Shown here one piece after another: positions 1-8,028 of a DNA stretch of 44,920 nt. The translations under genes and the position numbers were made by a program. The notes beneath the pieces are model-generated. The model did not search any database and was not told the DNA's origin. It saw only the letters and a list, made by a program, of their open reading frames with translations. Source of the stretch: CAZRXG01 sp964603985. GTDB taxonomy: Bacteria > Chloroflexota > Anaerolineae > Aggregatilineales > UBA3940. Location: contig CAZRXG010000036.1 in NCBI GenBank assembly GCA_964603985.1, forward strand, positions 1 to 44,920, written 5' to 3'. Each line of letters opens with the position of its first letter. Within the stretch, counting starts at the first letter, position 1.

Positions 1-112
1 TTGTTTGCTCGCTCTTATTCTCTGGTCCATCGACCGTATTTTGAAATAGGTTCTAAATAATGGGATAACTTCCCAGCGCTTTGTTAAGCTGAATATTGCA
101 GATTGTGGCGCT

Positions 113-216
113 GCCCTCACCCATCTCGGACGGTCAAACCATCCTCGATTCGCCCTCTCCCACCGGGAGAGGGCAGACTGAGCGCGACCGTAGGTCGGGC
201 GAAGGCGGGTGAGGGC
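113..216. repeat. Nested palindrome of the REP/cruciform type
   Basis: An outer 10-bp inverted repeat, GCCCTCACCC (113-122) and GGGTGAGGGC (207-216), encloses an inner hairpin, GCCCTCTCCC (152-161), loop ACC, GGGAGAGGGC (165-174). Elements of this composition are common between genes in GC-rich bacteria. It has no T-run, so it is not a clear terminator. Confidence 0.7.
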
Positions 217-273
217 TTGAGCAACAACAGAGCACTCAGCGCAAGATTGACCGATTATTTCGTAAAAGCCCAA

Positions 274-301
274 AAACCCCTTGCCATTGCAGTCTACTGA
301 T
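274..301. repeat. 28-bp dispersed repeat, copy 1
   Basis: This stretch, with core CCATTGCAGTCT, recurs at 16980-17007 with two mismatches. Both copies lie about 50-120 bp upstream of the start codon of a plus-strand gene (the antitoxin at 396 and the lipoprotein at 17061), so each could be part of a transcribed leader or a repeat remnant. Confidence 0.6.
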
Positions 302-363
302 TGTCGCAGAGGTGGATCAGGCCATCGTTCGGGCGGACTTCCCTGATGGGTGCACGAGTGCGA

Positions 364-369
364 TATAAT
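364..369 (+). promoter_or_regulatory. -10 box for the toxin-antitoxin pair
   Basis: A consensus TATAAT lies 27 bp upstream of the antitoxin start. I see no good -35 box at the usual distance. TA operons of this class are usually autorepressed by the complex, but no obvious operator palindrome is visible here. Confidence 0.45.
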
Positions 370-395
370 AGGGTATGCGGTGAAAGGAGCTTCTG

Positions 396-608
396 ATGGC
401 AGCCGATCGCGTGGCCGATTTAACGATGGAAGAGCTTGAAACCCTTATCGAGCGTATCGTGGCAAAACGAGCAGGCGGCTACTGGCTCAGCCGGAAACGT
501 GGCCGTTCAGTGGCCGAAGTGCTGGAGTCGATGCGTAAGAATATCTGGACTCCACCACCAGGGGCCAGATCCAGCCTTGAGATGCTGCGCGAGGATCGTG
601 ACCGGTGA
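396..608 (+). CDS. VapB-like antitoxin of a PIN-domain TA pair
   Basis: A 70-residue protein beginning at an ATG with a good ribosome site (AAAGGAG, about 7 nt upstream). The N-terminal part (LTMEELETLIERIVAKRA) resembles the short amphipathic segment of small antitoxins found beside PIN toxins in Chloroflexota and Cyanobacteria. No AbrB, RHH or HTH fold can be recognised. The stop overlaps the start of the next gene (GTGA, 605-608), so the two are translationally coupled. The antitoxin role is inferred mainly from that coupling to a PIN-domain gene; the family itself is not identified with certainty. Confidence 0.7.
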   Translation: MAADRVADLTMEELETLIERIVAKRAGGYWLSRKRGRSVAEVLESMRKNIWTPPPGARSSLEMLREDRDR

Positions 609-1057
609 ACGAGGATATTGTCCTCGACGCAAGTGTTCTGATACAGGCCTACGTTCGTGAGCCTGATACGGCGCGTGTTCAAACCTTGCTGCAGGGGCTT
701 GAAGCGCCGCAGTCAAGCCGATTGCATGTACCGGTGTTCTGCCTGCTGGAGTGTACCAACGTTCTGTGGAAGCACATTCGCTTCCACAATATGCCTGTGA
801 CCTACGCTAAAACAGCCATTGGACAGATGACATCGCTTCCCCTGATCGTCCATCCTGCCACTGACTTACTATCTCGTGCGTTGACCGTCGGACTGGAGCA
901 TGAGCTTGCCATCTATGACGCCCTCTACATCGCCCTGGCGGAGCAGCTCGCCTGCCCCTTGGTTACTGCTGATGAGCGGCAGGCCGACACCGCCGACGCC
1001 ACAGGCGTTGTCTTGAAACCCTTGGCCGACTTCCCTGAGTTCGCTCAACCGGAGTGA
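605..1057 (+). CDS. PIN-domain ribonuclease toxin (VapC-like)
   Basis: A 150-residue PIN-domain protein, the usual VapC size, starting at GTG inside the antitoxin stop. The acidic residues expected for the metal-binding site are visible: Asp near the N-terminus (IVLDASVLIQAY), Glu in LLECTNVLW, Asp in IYDALYIALA and Asp in VTADER. Such toxins cleave tRNA or other RNA and are neutralised by the upstream antitoxin. The gene ends 28 bp before the convergent glycosyltransferase gene. The target RNA cannot be predicted from sequence. Confidence 0.88.
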   Translation: MNEDIVLDASVLIQAYVREPDTARVQTLLQGLEAPQSSRLHVPVFCLLECTNVLWKHIRFHNMPVTYAKTAIGQMTSLPLIVHPATDLLSRALTVGLEHELAIYDALYIALAEQLACPLVTADERQADTADATGVVLKPLADFPEFAQPE

Positions 1058-1085
1058 ACCGCTCCTGGAGATAGAGCAGGCAGGA

Positions 1086-3656
1086 TCACTGCACCTCGCC
1101 CAGCACCGCCCGCCGGTCTTCGATGGCCTCTCCGTCCTGCACCACGGGCAGGCGTTCCAGGCTGGGCCAGCTATACATGCCCGCGTACAGCGTGTACGGC
1201 CCGCTTGACTCGGTCGGCAGTATGATGAAGTGCGCCGTCGAGACGATCTCCCCCGCGCTCCATATCCCGGTCGGATACTGGCCGCCTTCGGGTTGGGTGT
1301 CGTTCTGCGCGATCAGGTCGCCCGCCGCGTCGGTGACGTGCACGAACACCGTGTAGTCGTCACCCGGACGCCGGAGGGCCTGCCAGTACAGCGTCACGAT
1401 GATCGACTGGCCCGGCGACGGGCTGTCGAGCGGCTCGCCGGACGCGGCGTCGGTGATCTGGTAGCCCAGCAGCGCGATCCGGTCGCCGAACCCGGCGTGG
1501 GTGGGGATCATGCCCGCGGTCGAGACGGTCTCGCCGTGCGGCACCTTGACCACCCCGGCGATGGCGGCGTTAGCTACCGGTGCGCCGTCCGCGCCCAGCA
1601 CCGACAGGTAGCGCGCGCGCCAGTCGCGCAGCCCGACCGCGATGTAGTACGCGCCCGGCGTCAGGTCTTCCGGTACGTGCTGCTCCATGACAAACGGCAC
1701 CACGTCGCCCGACTCCCACCAGTCGGGCGGGTACAGCCAGCGATGCAGCAGCGGCTCGTCGCTTGAGGCGATCTTCTCCCCGCTGATGTCCCACAACTGC
1801 GTGAAGACCAGCACGTCGCGGCGTCTGGCCGTGCCGGGCGTAAAGTACAGCGTGACGATGCTCTCCCCGCCCTCCTGAGGAAGCTCAAACGTGGCATCCC
1901 AGCCGACCAGCGCGATCCGGTTGTCGTAGTTGATCGCGCCTATCGGGTTGGCGACCGGATGCTCAAGGACGATCTCGCCCCCGTCCGGCGGGAAGTCGAC
2001 CACCATCGCGGCCAGCTCGCCGTAGGCGTCGTACAGCTCCTCACCGTCCTCGCCCGCTGCGCGCAGCCCCGCCAGCGTCTCGTCGTCGAAGCGCGGCAGC
2101 AGCACCAGCGTGCCGTCCGGCATGTAAGCCGCGAAGGTCGTGGTGTCCATCACATCGGGCGGCAGCAGGAAGCGCCCCGCCGGAAGCGTCAGCGGCCCCT
2201 CTGCCGCGAAGTAGGTAGCGAAGGTCGCGGTGTGCGGGTGGCTGTGCATCGTGAAGTAGCGCGTCACCGGGCGGGCGGCCTCCGAGAGTGGGACGTAGAC
2301 GACGCCGTCCTGCTCCGCGATCAGGTCGGCCATCGCCAGGCGGCGCGTCTCGAAGAACCAGCTAAACGCCGAGGTTACGCCATTCCGCCCCCAGCGCACG
2401 TCTTTCTGGAAGTAGGTGCTGTAGATCTGCGCGCTTTGCAGCCCGCCCGTGACCAGCACGGCAGCCAGCGCAAGTGCCCAGACGGCGCGGATCGCCGCTC
2501 CCGGCCACCGGGGGCGCTCGAAGCGATCCGCGACCCACAGCCCCAGCTCGACGCTGGCCGCGACGACCAGCGGGATGGCCGCGTACTCGCCCACGATGCG
2601 CAGTCCGTGCGGGATCTCGCCGGAGAGCGCAACCGGCAGCAGACACAGGACGAGGTAGCCCACCGCCATCAGGCTCGCCAGGCGGCGCGGGCGCAGCACG
2701 CACGCGGCCACGCCCGCCAGCAGCAGCCCGTACAGCCAGGGGGTGTGCAGCAGCGGTGACCGGGCAACGTTGTACTGCGGGTTGACATCGCCCCCCACGT
2801 GCAGCGAGCGCCACGTCCTGAGCAGACGGTCGGCGTACCCGGCCGGGTGGGCCAGGATCTTGCCCACCGACGGACTGCCCACCTCGCCAACCCGCCCGAA
2901 CATGTCGGGCTGCACGATCAGCATGATCAGCAGCGGGCTGACCGCGACCAGGAAAACCAGCACGAAGCGCAGCCCGCCCCCCACATCGAAGCCGCGCTCC
3001 ATCGAGTCCGGCAGATCCACGACCCACACCACGAACTTGTGAAGCGCGCCCAGGGCCACCAGCGGGAGCAGCACGAAGGCGGCTGTGTAGCTCATCAGCG
3101 CGACCGCCAGCCAGATCCCGGCGGTGATGAAGTTGGGCCGCTTCCGATCCTCCAGCGCCGCGACGAACGCGTCGAAGAACATCAGCATGGCGAAGGGCTG
3201 CAAAATGGCCCGGTACGCGACGCGGCTCAGGTGGATGTGACCCACCATCAGCGCCAGCACACCCGCCGATACCAGCCCCGTCCAGCGGCGCGCCTTGCTG
3301 CCCGGCGGCGCGAAGTGCCGCCCGGCGCGGTAGGCGGCGGCCACGGCCAGCACACCCGTGAACAGCGACGCCAGCCGCAGCCCGAAGCGCGTCGGCCCGA
3401 CCAGGAGAATCGTGATCGTCTGGAAGATGCGGAACAGCGGCTCCGGGCGACCGTCGCGCAGGTAGAACGGGATCACGCCCGTGCGGATCAGGCGCACCGC
3501 GTCCAGACCGTTGATGGCCTCGTCGTGTGAGAGGCCGGGCGGCCATACCTCGAAGTTGTAGGCGCGCAGCGCGGTCGCCCCCAGCAGGATGGCTATTACC
3601 AGCAGGGTCGGCAGCAGGAACAGAACCGGATTGCGTGTTCGGGTTGCCTGGTTCAT
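1086..3656 (-). CDS. GT-C membrane glycosyltransferase-like protein with beta-sandwich tail
   Basis: An 856-residue integral membrane protein. After the first membrane segment comes LSHDEAINGLDA, the acidic DE motif of the first extracytoplasmic loop of GT-C enzymes (GT39/GT83, ArnT/PMT-like), which use polyprenyl-phosphate sugar donors. About ten further hydrophobic segments extend to roughly residue 410. The C-terminal 400 residues are soluble and include two related beta-rich modules (around VTLYFTPG and VTLYWQALRRPGDDYTVFVHV) that look like carbohydrate-binding or jelly-roll folds. It is probably cotranscribed with the paralog at 3715-6300, 58 bp upstream. The donor and acceptor are unknown. 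The start shows only a weak ribosome site. Confidence 0.8.
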   Translation of the reverse strand: MNQATRTRNPVLFLLPTLLVIAILLGATALRAYNFEVWPPGLSHDEAINGLDAVRLIRTGVIPFYLRDGRPEPLFRIFQTITILLVGPTRFGLRLASLFTGVLAVAAAYRAGRHFAPPGSKARRWTGLVSAGVLALMVGHIHLSRVAYRAILQPFAMLMFFDAFVAALEDRKRPNFITAGIWLAVALMSYTAAFVLLPLVALGALHKFVVWVVDLPDSMERGFDVGGGLRFVLVFLVAVSPLLIMLIVQPDMFGRVGEVGSPSVGKILAHPAGYADRLLRTWRSLHVGGDVNPQYNVARSPLLHTPWLYGLLLAGVAACVLRPRRLASLMAVGYLVLCLLPVALSGEIPHGLRIVGEYAAIPLVVAASVELGLWVADRFERPRWPGAAIRAVWALALAAVLVTGGLQSAQIYSTYFQKDVRWGRNGVTSAFSWFFETRRLAMADLIAEQDGVVYVPLSEAARPVTRYFTMHSHPHTATFATYFAAEGPLTLPAGRFLLPPDVMDTTTFAAYMPDGTLVLLPRFDDETLAGLRAAGEDGEELYDAYGELAAMVVDFPPDGGEIVLEHPVANPIGAINYDNRIALVGWDATFELPQEGGESIVTLYFTPGTARRRDVLVFTQLWDISGEKIASSDEPLLHRWLYPPDWWESGDVVPFVMEQHVPEDLTPGAYYIAVGLRDWRARYLSVLGADGAPVANAAIAGVVKVPHGETVSTAGMIPTHAGFGDRIALLGYQITDAASGEPLDSPSPGQSIIVTLYWQALRRPGDDYTVFVHVTDAAGDLIAQNDTQPEGGQYPTGIWSAGEIVSTAHFIILPTESSGPYTLYAGMYSWPSLERLPVVQDGEAIEDRRAVLGEVQ

Positions 3657-3714
3657 CAGCCTATCTGCACCTCGTGGGAGATAATTCGCGATGTCCCGGC
3701 GCGGACGGCGCGTC

Positions 3715-6300
3715 TCATGGGCATGTAAACGTCAGCAACTTCACGCGGTCGTCGGGCACACGCCGACCGCCGACCGTCGCAGGGAGACGCGCGCCGGTCG
3801 GCAGCGTGTACCAGCCCACGTAGACCGCGTACTCCCCCGCCGCCAGATCCTCCGGCAGCGGGATCACGTACTCGTCCGGGACGATCTCGCCCGCGTCCCA
3901 GATGCCGGTCGGGTAAGTGCCCGCGCGCGGCTGCGTGTCCAGTTGGGCGACGATGGCATCGTCCTCGCCAACGACGTGGATGAACAGTGTGTAGTCGGCA
4001 GCCGGAGCGCCGAGTGCATGCCAATCCGCTCGCAGCGTGATCGTGTCGTCTGCCAGAAGGTAATCATACCCCGCCAACTCGATCACGTCACCAAACAGGA
4101 TCGCCTCCTCAGGCGCAGGCAGCGGCGCAGATAGCGTGACCTGCGCTGCGGGCAGCTTGACCCGGAACCCGCCCAGCGCCACGTGCGGCGCGGCGACGTT
4201 CCCCGCCGCGTCCAGCACACCGAGTGGCTCGTTTTCCAGCACGCGGTACAGCCCGGCGATCACGGTGTAGGCCCCCGGCGGCGTGTCCGCGGGGATCGCC
4301 AGGCGGAAGCGCGTCGGGACGATCTCGCCGGATTGCCACAGCCGGGTGCGGTACACCCCATCGAGCGTCCAGCGGTGCAGCCCGGCGACGTCGCGCCCGC
4401 CCGCGTCCCACACCTGCACGAAGGTCTCGTAATCCGCCGATGCGCCGCCGGTCGCGCGCCAGTAGAGCGTGATCCACAGCGGCTCGCCCGGCTCCAGCCG
4501 GAGGCTGTCGACGTGGTAGCCGACCAGCTCCACCTCGCCGCCAAGGTTCGCGCCGACCGGCGTCCACGCCGTCTCGAAGTCGGCGGGTGACAGGTCGACC
4601 GCGTACATGGCCGCGATCGGCTGGCCGCTCCAGTCCTCGACCGTGTCGAGCGGGTCGCCACCCGCCAGCGCGGACTCCAGCCCGGCGGCTGCTTCGGGCG
4701 TCAGCGGCGGCAGCATGAGCATCTGGCCGTCGGCCAGCATCACCCAGGCCCGCGAGTCGTGCTCCGGGATGCGCCCGTCGTGGCGCGGGCGGAAGGGATC
4801 GTCCGGCACGATCACCCACAGCGGCCCCTCCCAGGCGGGCAGGTCGAGCGTCCCGTCGGCGGCGATGGCCGACCGGCGAACCGGGTACGCGTTGGACAGC
4901 AGGTAGGGGATGTTGGCCCGCAGAAAGTCGTCCAGCGTGATCAGGACCGGCGGGCCGTCGTCGCCGTGCGCCAGCGTGAGCCGGGCGATAAACTGGTCGG
5001 CGGCCTCGACCCGGTTGGCCGTCGCCGGGTCGGCTTTGGTGGCCGGGACGTGCACGAAGTGGTAGATCCCCAGGTTGACCAGCCCCGGCACGACCACCAG
5101 CGCGGCGGCCAGTGCGCCCCAGGCCATCGCCGGAACCCGCTCCAGGCGCGCTTCGAGCCAGCCCCACCCGACGGCCAGACCGCGCGCGGCCAGCAAAAAC
5201 ACGAAGGGCAGGACGCCGATCATGCGCAGGCCGTGCGGCTGCCATTGTGTGCCGCTAAGCACGTCGGTCAGGAACATCGGCGGGATGCCGAGCAGCGGCC
5301 ACCACAGCCCTCGATCCCTGGGACGCGTGAAGGCGGCTGCCACGCCGATCACAAACCCCACCGTCAGTGGGAGGCCCAGCAGCGGGCGGCCCATCTCGGC
5401 GTAGAGGTTGTCCCAGGGCAGGACGAAAATCGCGAACTCGCCCGCGACCTTCTTGCCCAGCGCCAGCCACAGATCCGCGCCGTGCAGCCCGCTCTGGAAG
5501 ATGAACCGTCCCGCCGTCTGGCTGGCGCGGGCGAAGAACGCTTCGGGGGTGCGGATGTAGGTGATCAACTGCGGCAGGACGAGAACGGCGCTCAGCGCCC
5601 CCAGCGCGACGAGCTGCCACAGACGGGCCTTGAAGCGCTCGCGGTCGGCGAAGAACTGGTGCGCTGCCCAGGCGATCAGCATCACCGGCATCAGCCGCGC
5701 GGGGATGTAGGTGTAGTTCGCCAGCGCCATCACACACCCCGCCGCGATGAACGACCACCAGCGGCCCGTGTGCCAGGCGTGGGCGAACAGTACCGCCAGT
5801 GCGATCACCAGCAGTGGGAAGACCTGCGCCCGCTGCCCCGACTTGCTCAGCATGATCGGGTAGAAGCTGACGGCGTAAGCCAGCGCCGCCAGCCAGGCCG
5901 TCCGGGTGATGGTTCTGTCCCCCCGCTCGATGGCGGGGTGGTTCAGCCAGCGGGCCGCGCCGAAGATCAGCGGCACGACCAGCGCGCTCGCCAGGACGGT
6001 CGGCAGGCGGCTGGCAAAGAAGCTGACCTCGCCCGTGAGCAGGAAGGACAGCCCTGCCAGGTACACGATCACCGGCTCCGGGGCGTAAAGCTCGTAGACG
6101 TAGTAGGGCCAGATGCCGCTTTGCAGCCAGTCGAGCGCGTTGAGGCCGATCCACGCCACGTCGCCGTGCGCGCCCAGTGGAACGGTCGGCAGGCGGTAGA
6201 GGCGCAGGGCCAGCCCCAACAGGCACAGCCCGCCCAGGGCCAGGGCAGGCTTCCACGCCGGGCCGTCGATGATGCTGTTCCGGGGGGTGGGCGACTTCAT
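3715..6300 (-). CDS. GT-C membrane glycosyltransferase-like protein, paralog
   Basis: An 861-residue paralog of the next gene, with the same layout: about ten membrane segments, then a soluble tail. The tail carries two modules whose signature TLFIHV...DTQPRAGTYPTGIWDAGEIV matches the neighbour's. The first-loop motif reads AHGDVAWIGLNA, so the Asp of the GT-C acidic pair is kept but the second acidic residue is Val. This may mean altered donor use or loss of catalysis. I chose the ATG at 6300. A TTG 42 bp further upstream keeps the frame open, but its extra 14 residues (MRSAGDSCKAAAAT) precede the natural start of the protein. The pair probably forms a two-gene operon. Function beyond glycosyl transfer is not supported. 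Confidence 0.78.
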   Translation of the reverse strand: MKSPTPRNSIIDGPAWKPALALGGLCLLGLALRLYRLPTVPLGAHGDVAWIGLNALDWLQSGIWPYYVYELYAPEPVIVYLAGLSFLLTGEVSFFASRLPTVLASALVVPLIFGAARWLNHPAIERGDRTITRTAWLAALAYAVSFYPIMLSKSGQRAQVFPLLVIALAVLFAHAWHTGRWWSFIAAGCVMALANYTYIPARLMPVMLIAWAAHQFFADRERFKARLWQLVALGALSAVLVLPQLITYIRTPEAFFARASQTAGRFIFQSGLHGADLWLALGKKVAGEFAIFVLPWDNLYAEMGRPLLGLPLTVGFVIGVAAAFTRPRDRGLWWPLLGIPPMFLTDVLSGTQWQPHGLRMIGVLPFVFLLAARGLAVGWGWLEARLERVPAMAWGALAAALVVVPGLVNLGIYHFVHVPATKADPATANRVEAADQFIARLTLAHGDDGPPVLITLDDFLRANIPYLLSNAYPVRRSAIAADGTLDLPAWEGPLWVIVPDDPFRPRHDGRIPEHDSRAWVMLADGQMLMLPPLTPEAAAGLESALAGGDPLDTVEDWSGQPIAAMYAVDLSPADFETAWTPVGANLGGEVELVGYHVDSLRLEPGEPLWITLYWRATGGASADYETFVQVWDAGGRDVAGLHRWTLDGVYRTRLWQSGEIVPTRFRLAIPADTPPGAYTVIAGLYRVLENEPLGVLDAAGNVAAPHVALGGFRVKLPAAQVTLSAPLPAPEEAILFGDVIELAGYDYLLADDTITLRADWHALGAPAADYTLFIHVVGEDDAIVAQLDTQPRAGTYPTGIWDAGEIVPDEYVIPLPEDLAAGEYAVYVGWYTLPTGARLPATVGGRRVPDDRVKLLTFTCP

Positions 6301-6360
6301 GGTTGCTGCGGCTGCCTTACACGAATCACCGGCTGAGCGCAAACAAACCGGCGGATTGAG

Positions 6361-6389
6361 ACATTACCGCATAACAGCCGCATGTACAA
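6361..6389 (-). promoter_or_regulatory. Candidate promoter for the GT-C pair
   Basis: On the minus strand, TTGTAC (6384-6389) and TAATGT (6361-6366) are separated by 17 bp, about 60 bp upstream of the ATG at 6300. The match to sigma-70 consensus is moderate, with four of six bases in each box. Confidence 0.4.
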
Positions 6390-6434
6390 ACCGGGGAGAG
6401 AGCCGTATTTCGGCCCGAAGTGTCCTGTCTTCTG

Positions 6435-6462
6435 GTGACACGTCTTCCCCCTGTGGTATAAT
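6435..6462 (+). promoter_or_regulatory. Promoter of the structured leader and opine dehydrogenase operon
   Basis: GTGACA (6435-6440) and TATAAT (6457-6462) are separated by 16 bp. That gives five of six and six of six bases of the sigma-70 consensus. Transcription would begin near 6469, leaving a leader of about 390 nt before the start codon at 6862. Confidence 0.65.
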
Positions 6463-6468
6463 CATGAT

Positions 6469-6861
6469 GCTTCAGTTTGCGAAGCCCATTTCAGCCGACA
6501 GTCGGTCAGCCGACCACCGGATTCTGGGTGGTCAGTTTTGTGCCACCCAGGGGCACGCTTTGTGTCCTGGCACCGCTTTGGCCGACATAGCACAACATCC
6601 TTTTTGCGCACGACCTTGCCCGCCGTAAGGGGGTGAAGGTCGGGGCGCACAAACAGGCAAATAGCGTTCGGGCCTCCGACCACTCGGCGCTGTACCGCCC
6701 TCCGGTGTGGCCTGAAGAATCGTGCGCAGTGGTGATGCCTGCTGTGCAACCCCAGGCCAGCCGGAGAGGGTGCCCTTTACCCGACCGCCGGGCAGCAACG
6801 GGTACAGGGGCCGTGTCTTGCGTCATGGGGTGTACTCAGAGATGAACAGAGAGGGGACTGA
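6469..6861 (+). ncRNA. Structured leader or small RNA with competing hairpins
   Basis: No coding region is supported here. By hand I find overlapping stems that cannot form together: GACCACC/GGTGGTC (6512-6518 with 6527-6533), CTGGGTGG/CCACCCAG (6524-6531 with 6543-6550) and GTGCC/GGCAC (6540-6544 with 6552-6556). Three longer arms follow. The first spans 6605-6649 (TGCGC/GCGCA outside CGACCTT/AAGGTCG). The second spans 6698-6769 (CCCTCCGG against CCGGAGAGGG, then GGCCTG/CAGGCC). The third spans 6773-6809 (TACCC/GGGTA). The density of stems and the position downstream of a promoter suggest a cis-regulatory RNA or an independent RNA. It does not match any class I know, including the cobalamin riboswitch. 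Confidence 0.45.
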
Positions 6862-8028
6862 ATGGTGTATGATATGAGCGAGCTTCGCATTGCCGTTTTG
6901 GGTGCGGGACACGGGGGTCGTGCCATGGCTGCCGACCTGGCCGCGCGCGGTTACCACGTCAACCTGTACAACCGCACGCCGGAACACATCGACGCCATCA
7001 AGGCGCGCGGCGGCATCGAGCTTCACCTTGAGAAGGACGAATCGATCTTCGGCCCGCTCAGGATGGTCAGCAGCCGCATCCAGGAGGTGCTGGACGGCGC
7101 GCACCTGGTCATGGTGGTCGTCCCGGCCTCCGGGCACGCCGACCTCGCCCGCCTGTGTGCCTCCGGTCTCCAGGACGGGCAGATCGTGCTGTTGAACCCC
7201 GGGCGCACCGGTGGCGCGCTCGAATTTCGCCAGGTGCTCAACCAATGCGGCTGCACGGCGGACGTGATCATCGCCGAGGCCGAGACGCTGCTGTTTGCCA
7301 GCCGGGCCACCGGGCCGGCTGAGGTGCGCATCTTCCGCCGCAAGAACACTGTGCCGCTGGCGGCCCTGCCCGCCACCAGCACCGGCGAGGTGCTGGACAT
7401 GCTCGTAGAGGTCTACCCGCAGTTTGTCAGAGCGCCCAACGTGCTCTACACCAGCCTGAACAACATGGGTGCGGTCTTCCACCCGACGCTGGCCCTGCTC
7501 AACGCCGGGTGGATCGAATCCACGCAGGGAGAGTTCCAGTTCTATACACAGGGTGTGACGCGCTCGACCGCTCGCGTGCTGGAGGTGATCGACCGCGAGC
7601 GCGTGACCATCGCCGCCGCGCTGGGCGTGCGCGCCCAGACCGCGCTTGAGTGGCTGGCGACGGCTTACTCGGCAACCGGCGGCGATCTCTACGAAGCCAT
7701 GCACGACAATCCCGGCTACCAGGGCATCAATGCTCCACGCTCGCTGCGTCACCGCTACATCTTCGAGGACGTGCCCTACAGTCTGGTGCCGTTGGCCGAG
7801 CTGGGCAAGCGCTTCGGCGTGAACGTGTGGGCGATTGACGCCATGATCCAGACGGCCTGTGTGGTGCACGGCACCGACTACTACCATCGCGGGCGCACGC
7901 TGGAGCGTATGGGGCTGGTCGGCCTGCGCGTGAGCGAGATCACCAACCTGGTGACCTACGGGCAGGTCCGTCCACCCGAACTGACAGAAGAGCAGGAGGC
8001 CCCGCAGCGGCAGGAGGCGGCCCGGTGA
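6862..8028 (+). CDS. NAD/NADP-dependent opine dehydrogenase family protein
   Basis: A 388-residue protein with an N-terminal Rossmann fold (IAVLGAGHGGRAMAADLAARG, the GxGxxG dinucleotide signature) and an all-helical C-terminal domain of the octopine/nopaline dehydrogenase type. These enzymes reductively couple an amino acid to a 2-oxo acid, or run the reverse. The start at 6862 follows AGAGGGG with about 5 nt spacing; an in-frame ATG at 6874 is less well placed. The stop overlaps the start of the cobalamin-dependent mutase-like gene (GTGA, 8025-8028), so the pair is coupled and probably acts in one amino-acid pathway. The substrate cannot be told from sequence. Confidence 0.82.
   Translation: MVYDMSELRIAVLGAGHGGRAMAADLAARGYHVNLYNRTPEHIDAIKARGGIELHLEKDESIFGPLRMVSSRIQEVLDGAHLVMVVVPASGHADLARLCASGLQDGQIVLLNPGRTGGALEFRQVLNQCGCTADVIIAEAETLLFASRATGPAEVRIFRRKNTVPLAALPATSTGEVLDMLVEVYPQFVRAPNVLYTSLNNMGAVFHPTLALLNAGWIESTQGEFQFYTQGVTRSTARVLEVIDRERVTIAAALGVRAQTALEWLATAYSATGGDLYEAMHDNPGYQGINAPRSLRHRYIFEDVPYSLVPLAELGKRFGVNVWAIDAMIQTACVVHGTDYYHRGRTLERMGLVGLRVSEITNLVTYGQVRPPELTEEQEAPQRQEAAR

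Larger units (their letters stand above)
1..395. other. Non-coding 5' region upstream of the TA pair
   Basis: I find no gene here. The stretch contains a nested palindrome (113-216), a 28-bp dispersed repeat (274-301) that recurs at 16980-17007, and a TATAAT box at 364-369 just before the toxin-antitoxin pair. The first 110 bases are AT-richer and show nothing I can name. Confidence 0.6.

Noticed and set aside
2362..3546. Open frame of about 394 codons in another frame of the first GT-C gene
   Set aside because: Same-strand shadow with biased composition, overlapping a gene with clear membrane segments.
4759..6336. Open frame of about 525 codons antisense to the second GT-C gene
   Set aside because: The composition (Arg, Gln, His, Gly, Pro) is typical of a shadow frame, and there is no ribosome site or domain.
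6469..6861. Cobalamin riboswitch upstream of the mutase-like gene
   Set aside because: I looked for the B12-box (GCCACTG) and nearby conserved elements and did not find them in a correct order. The leader remains unassigned.
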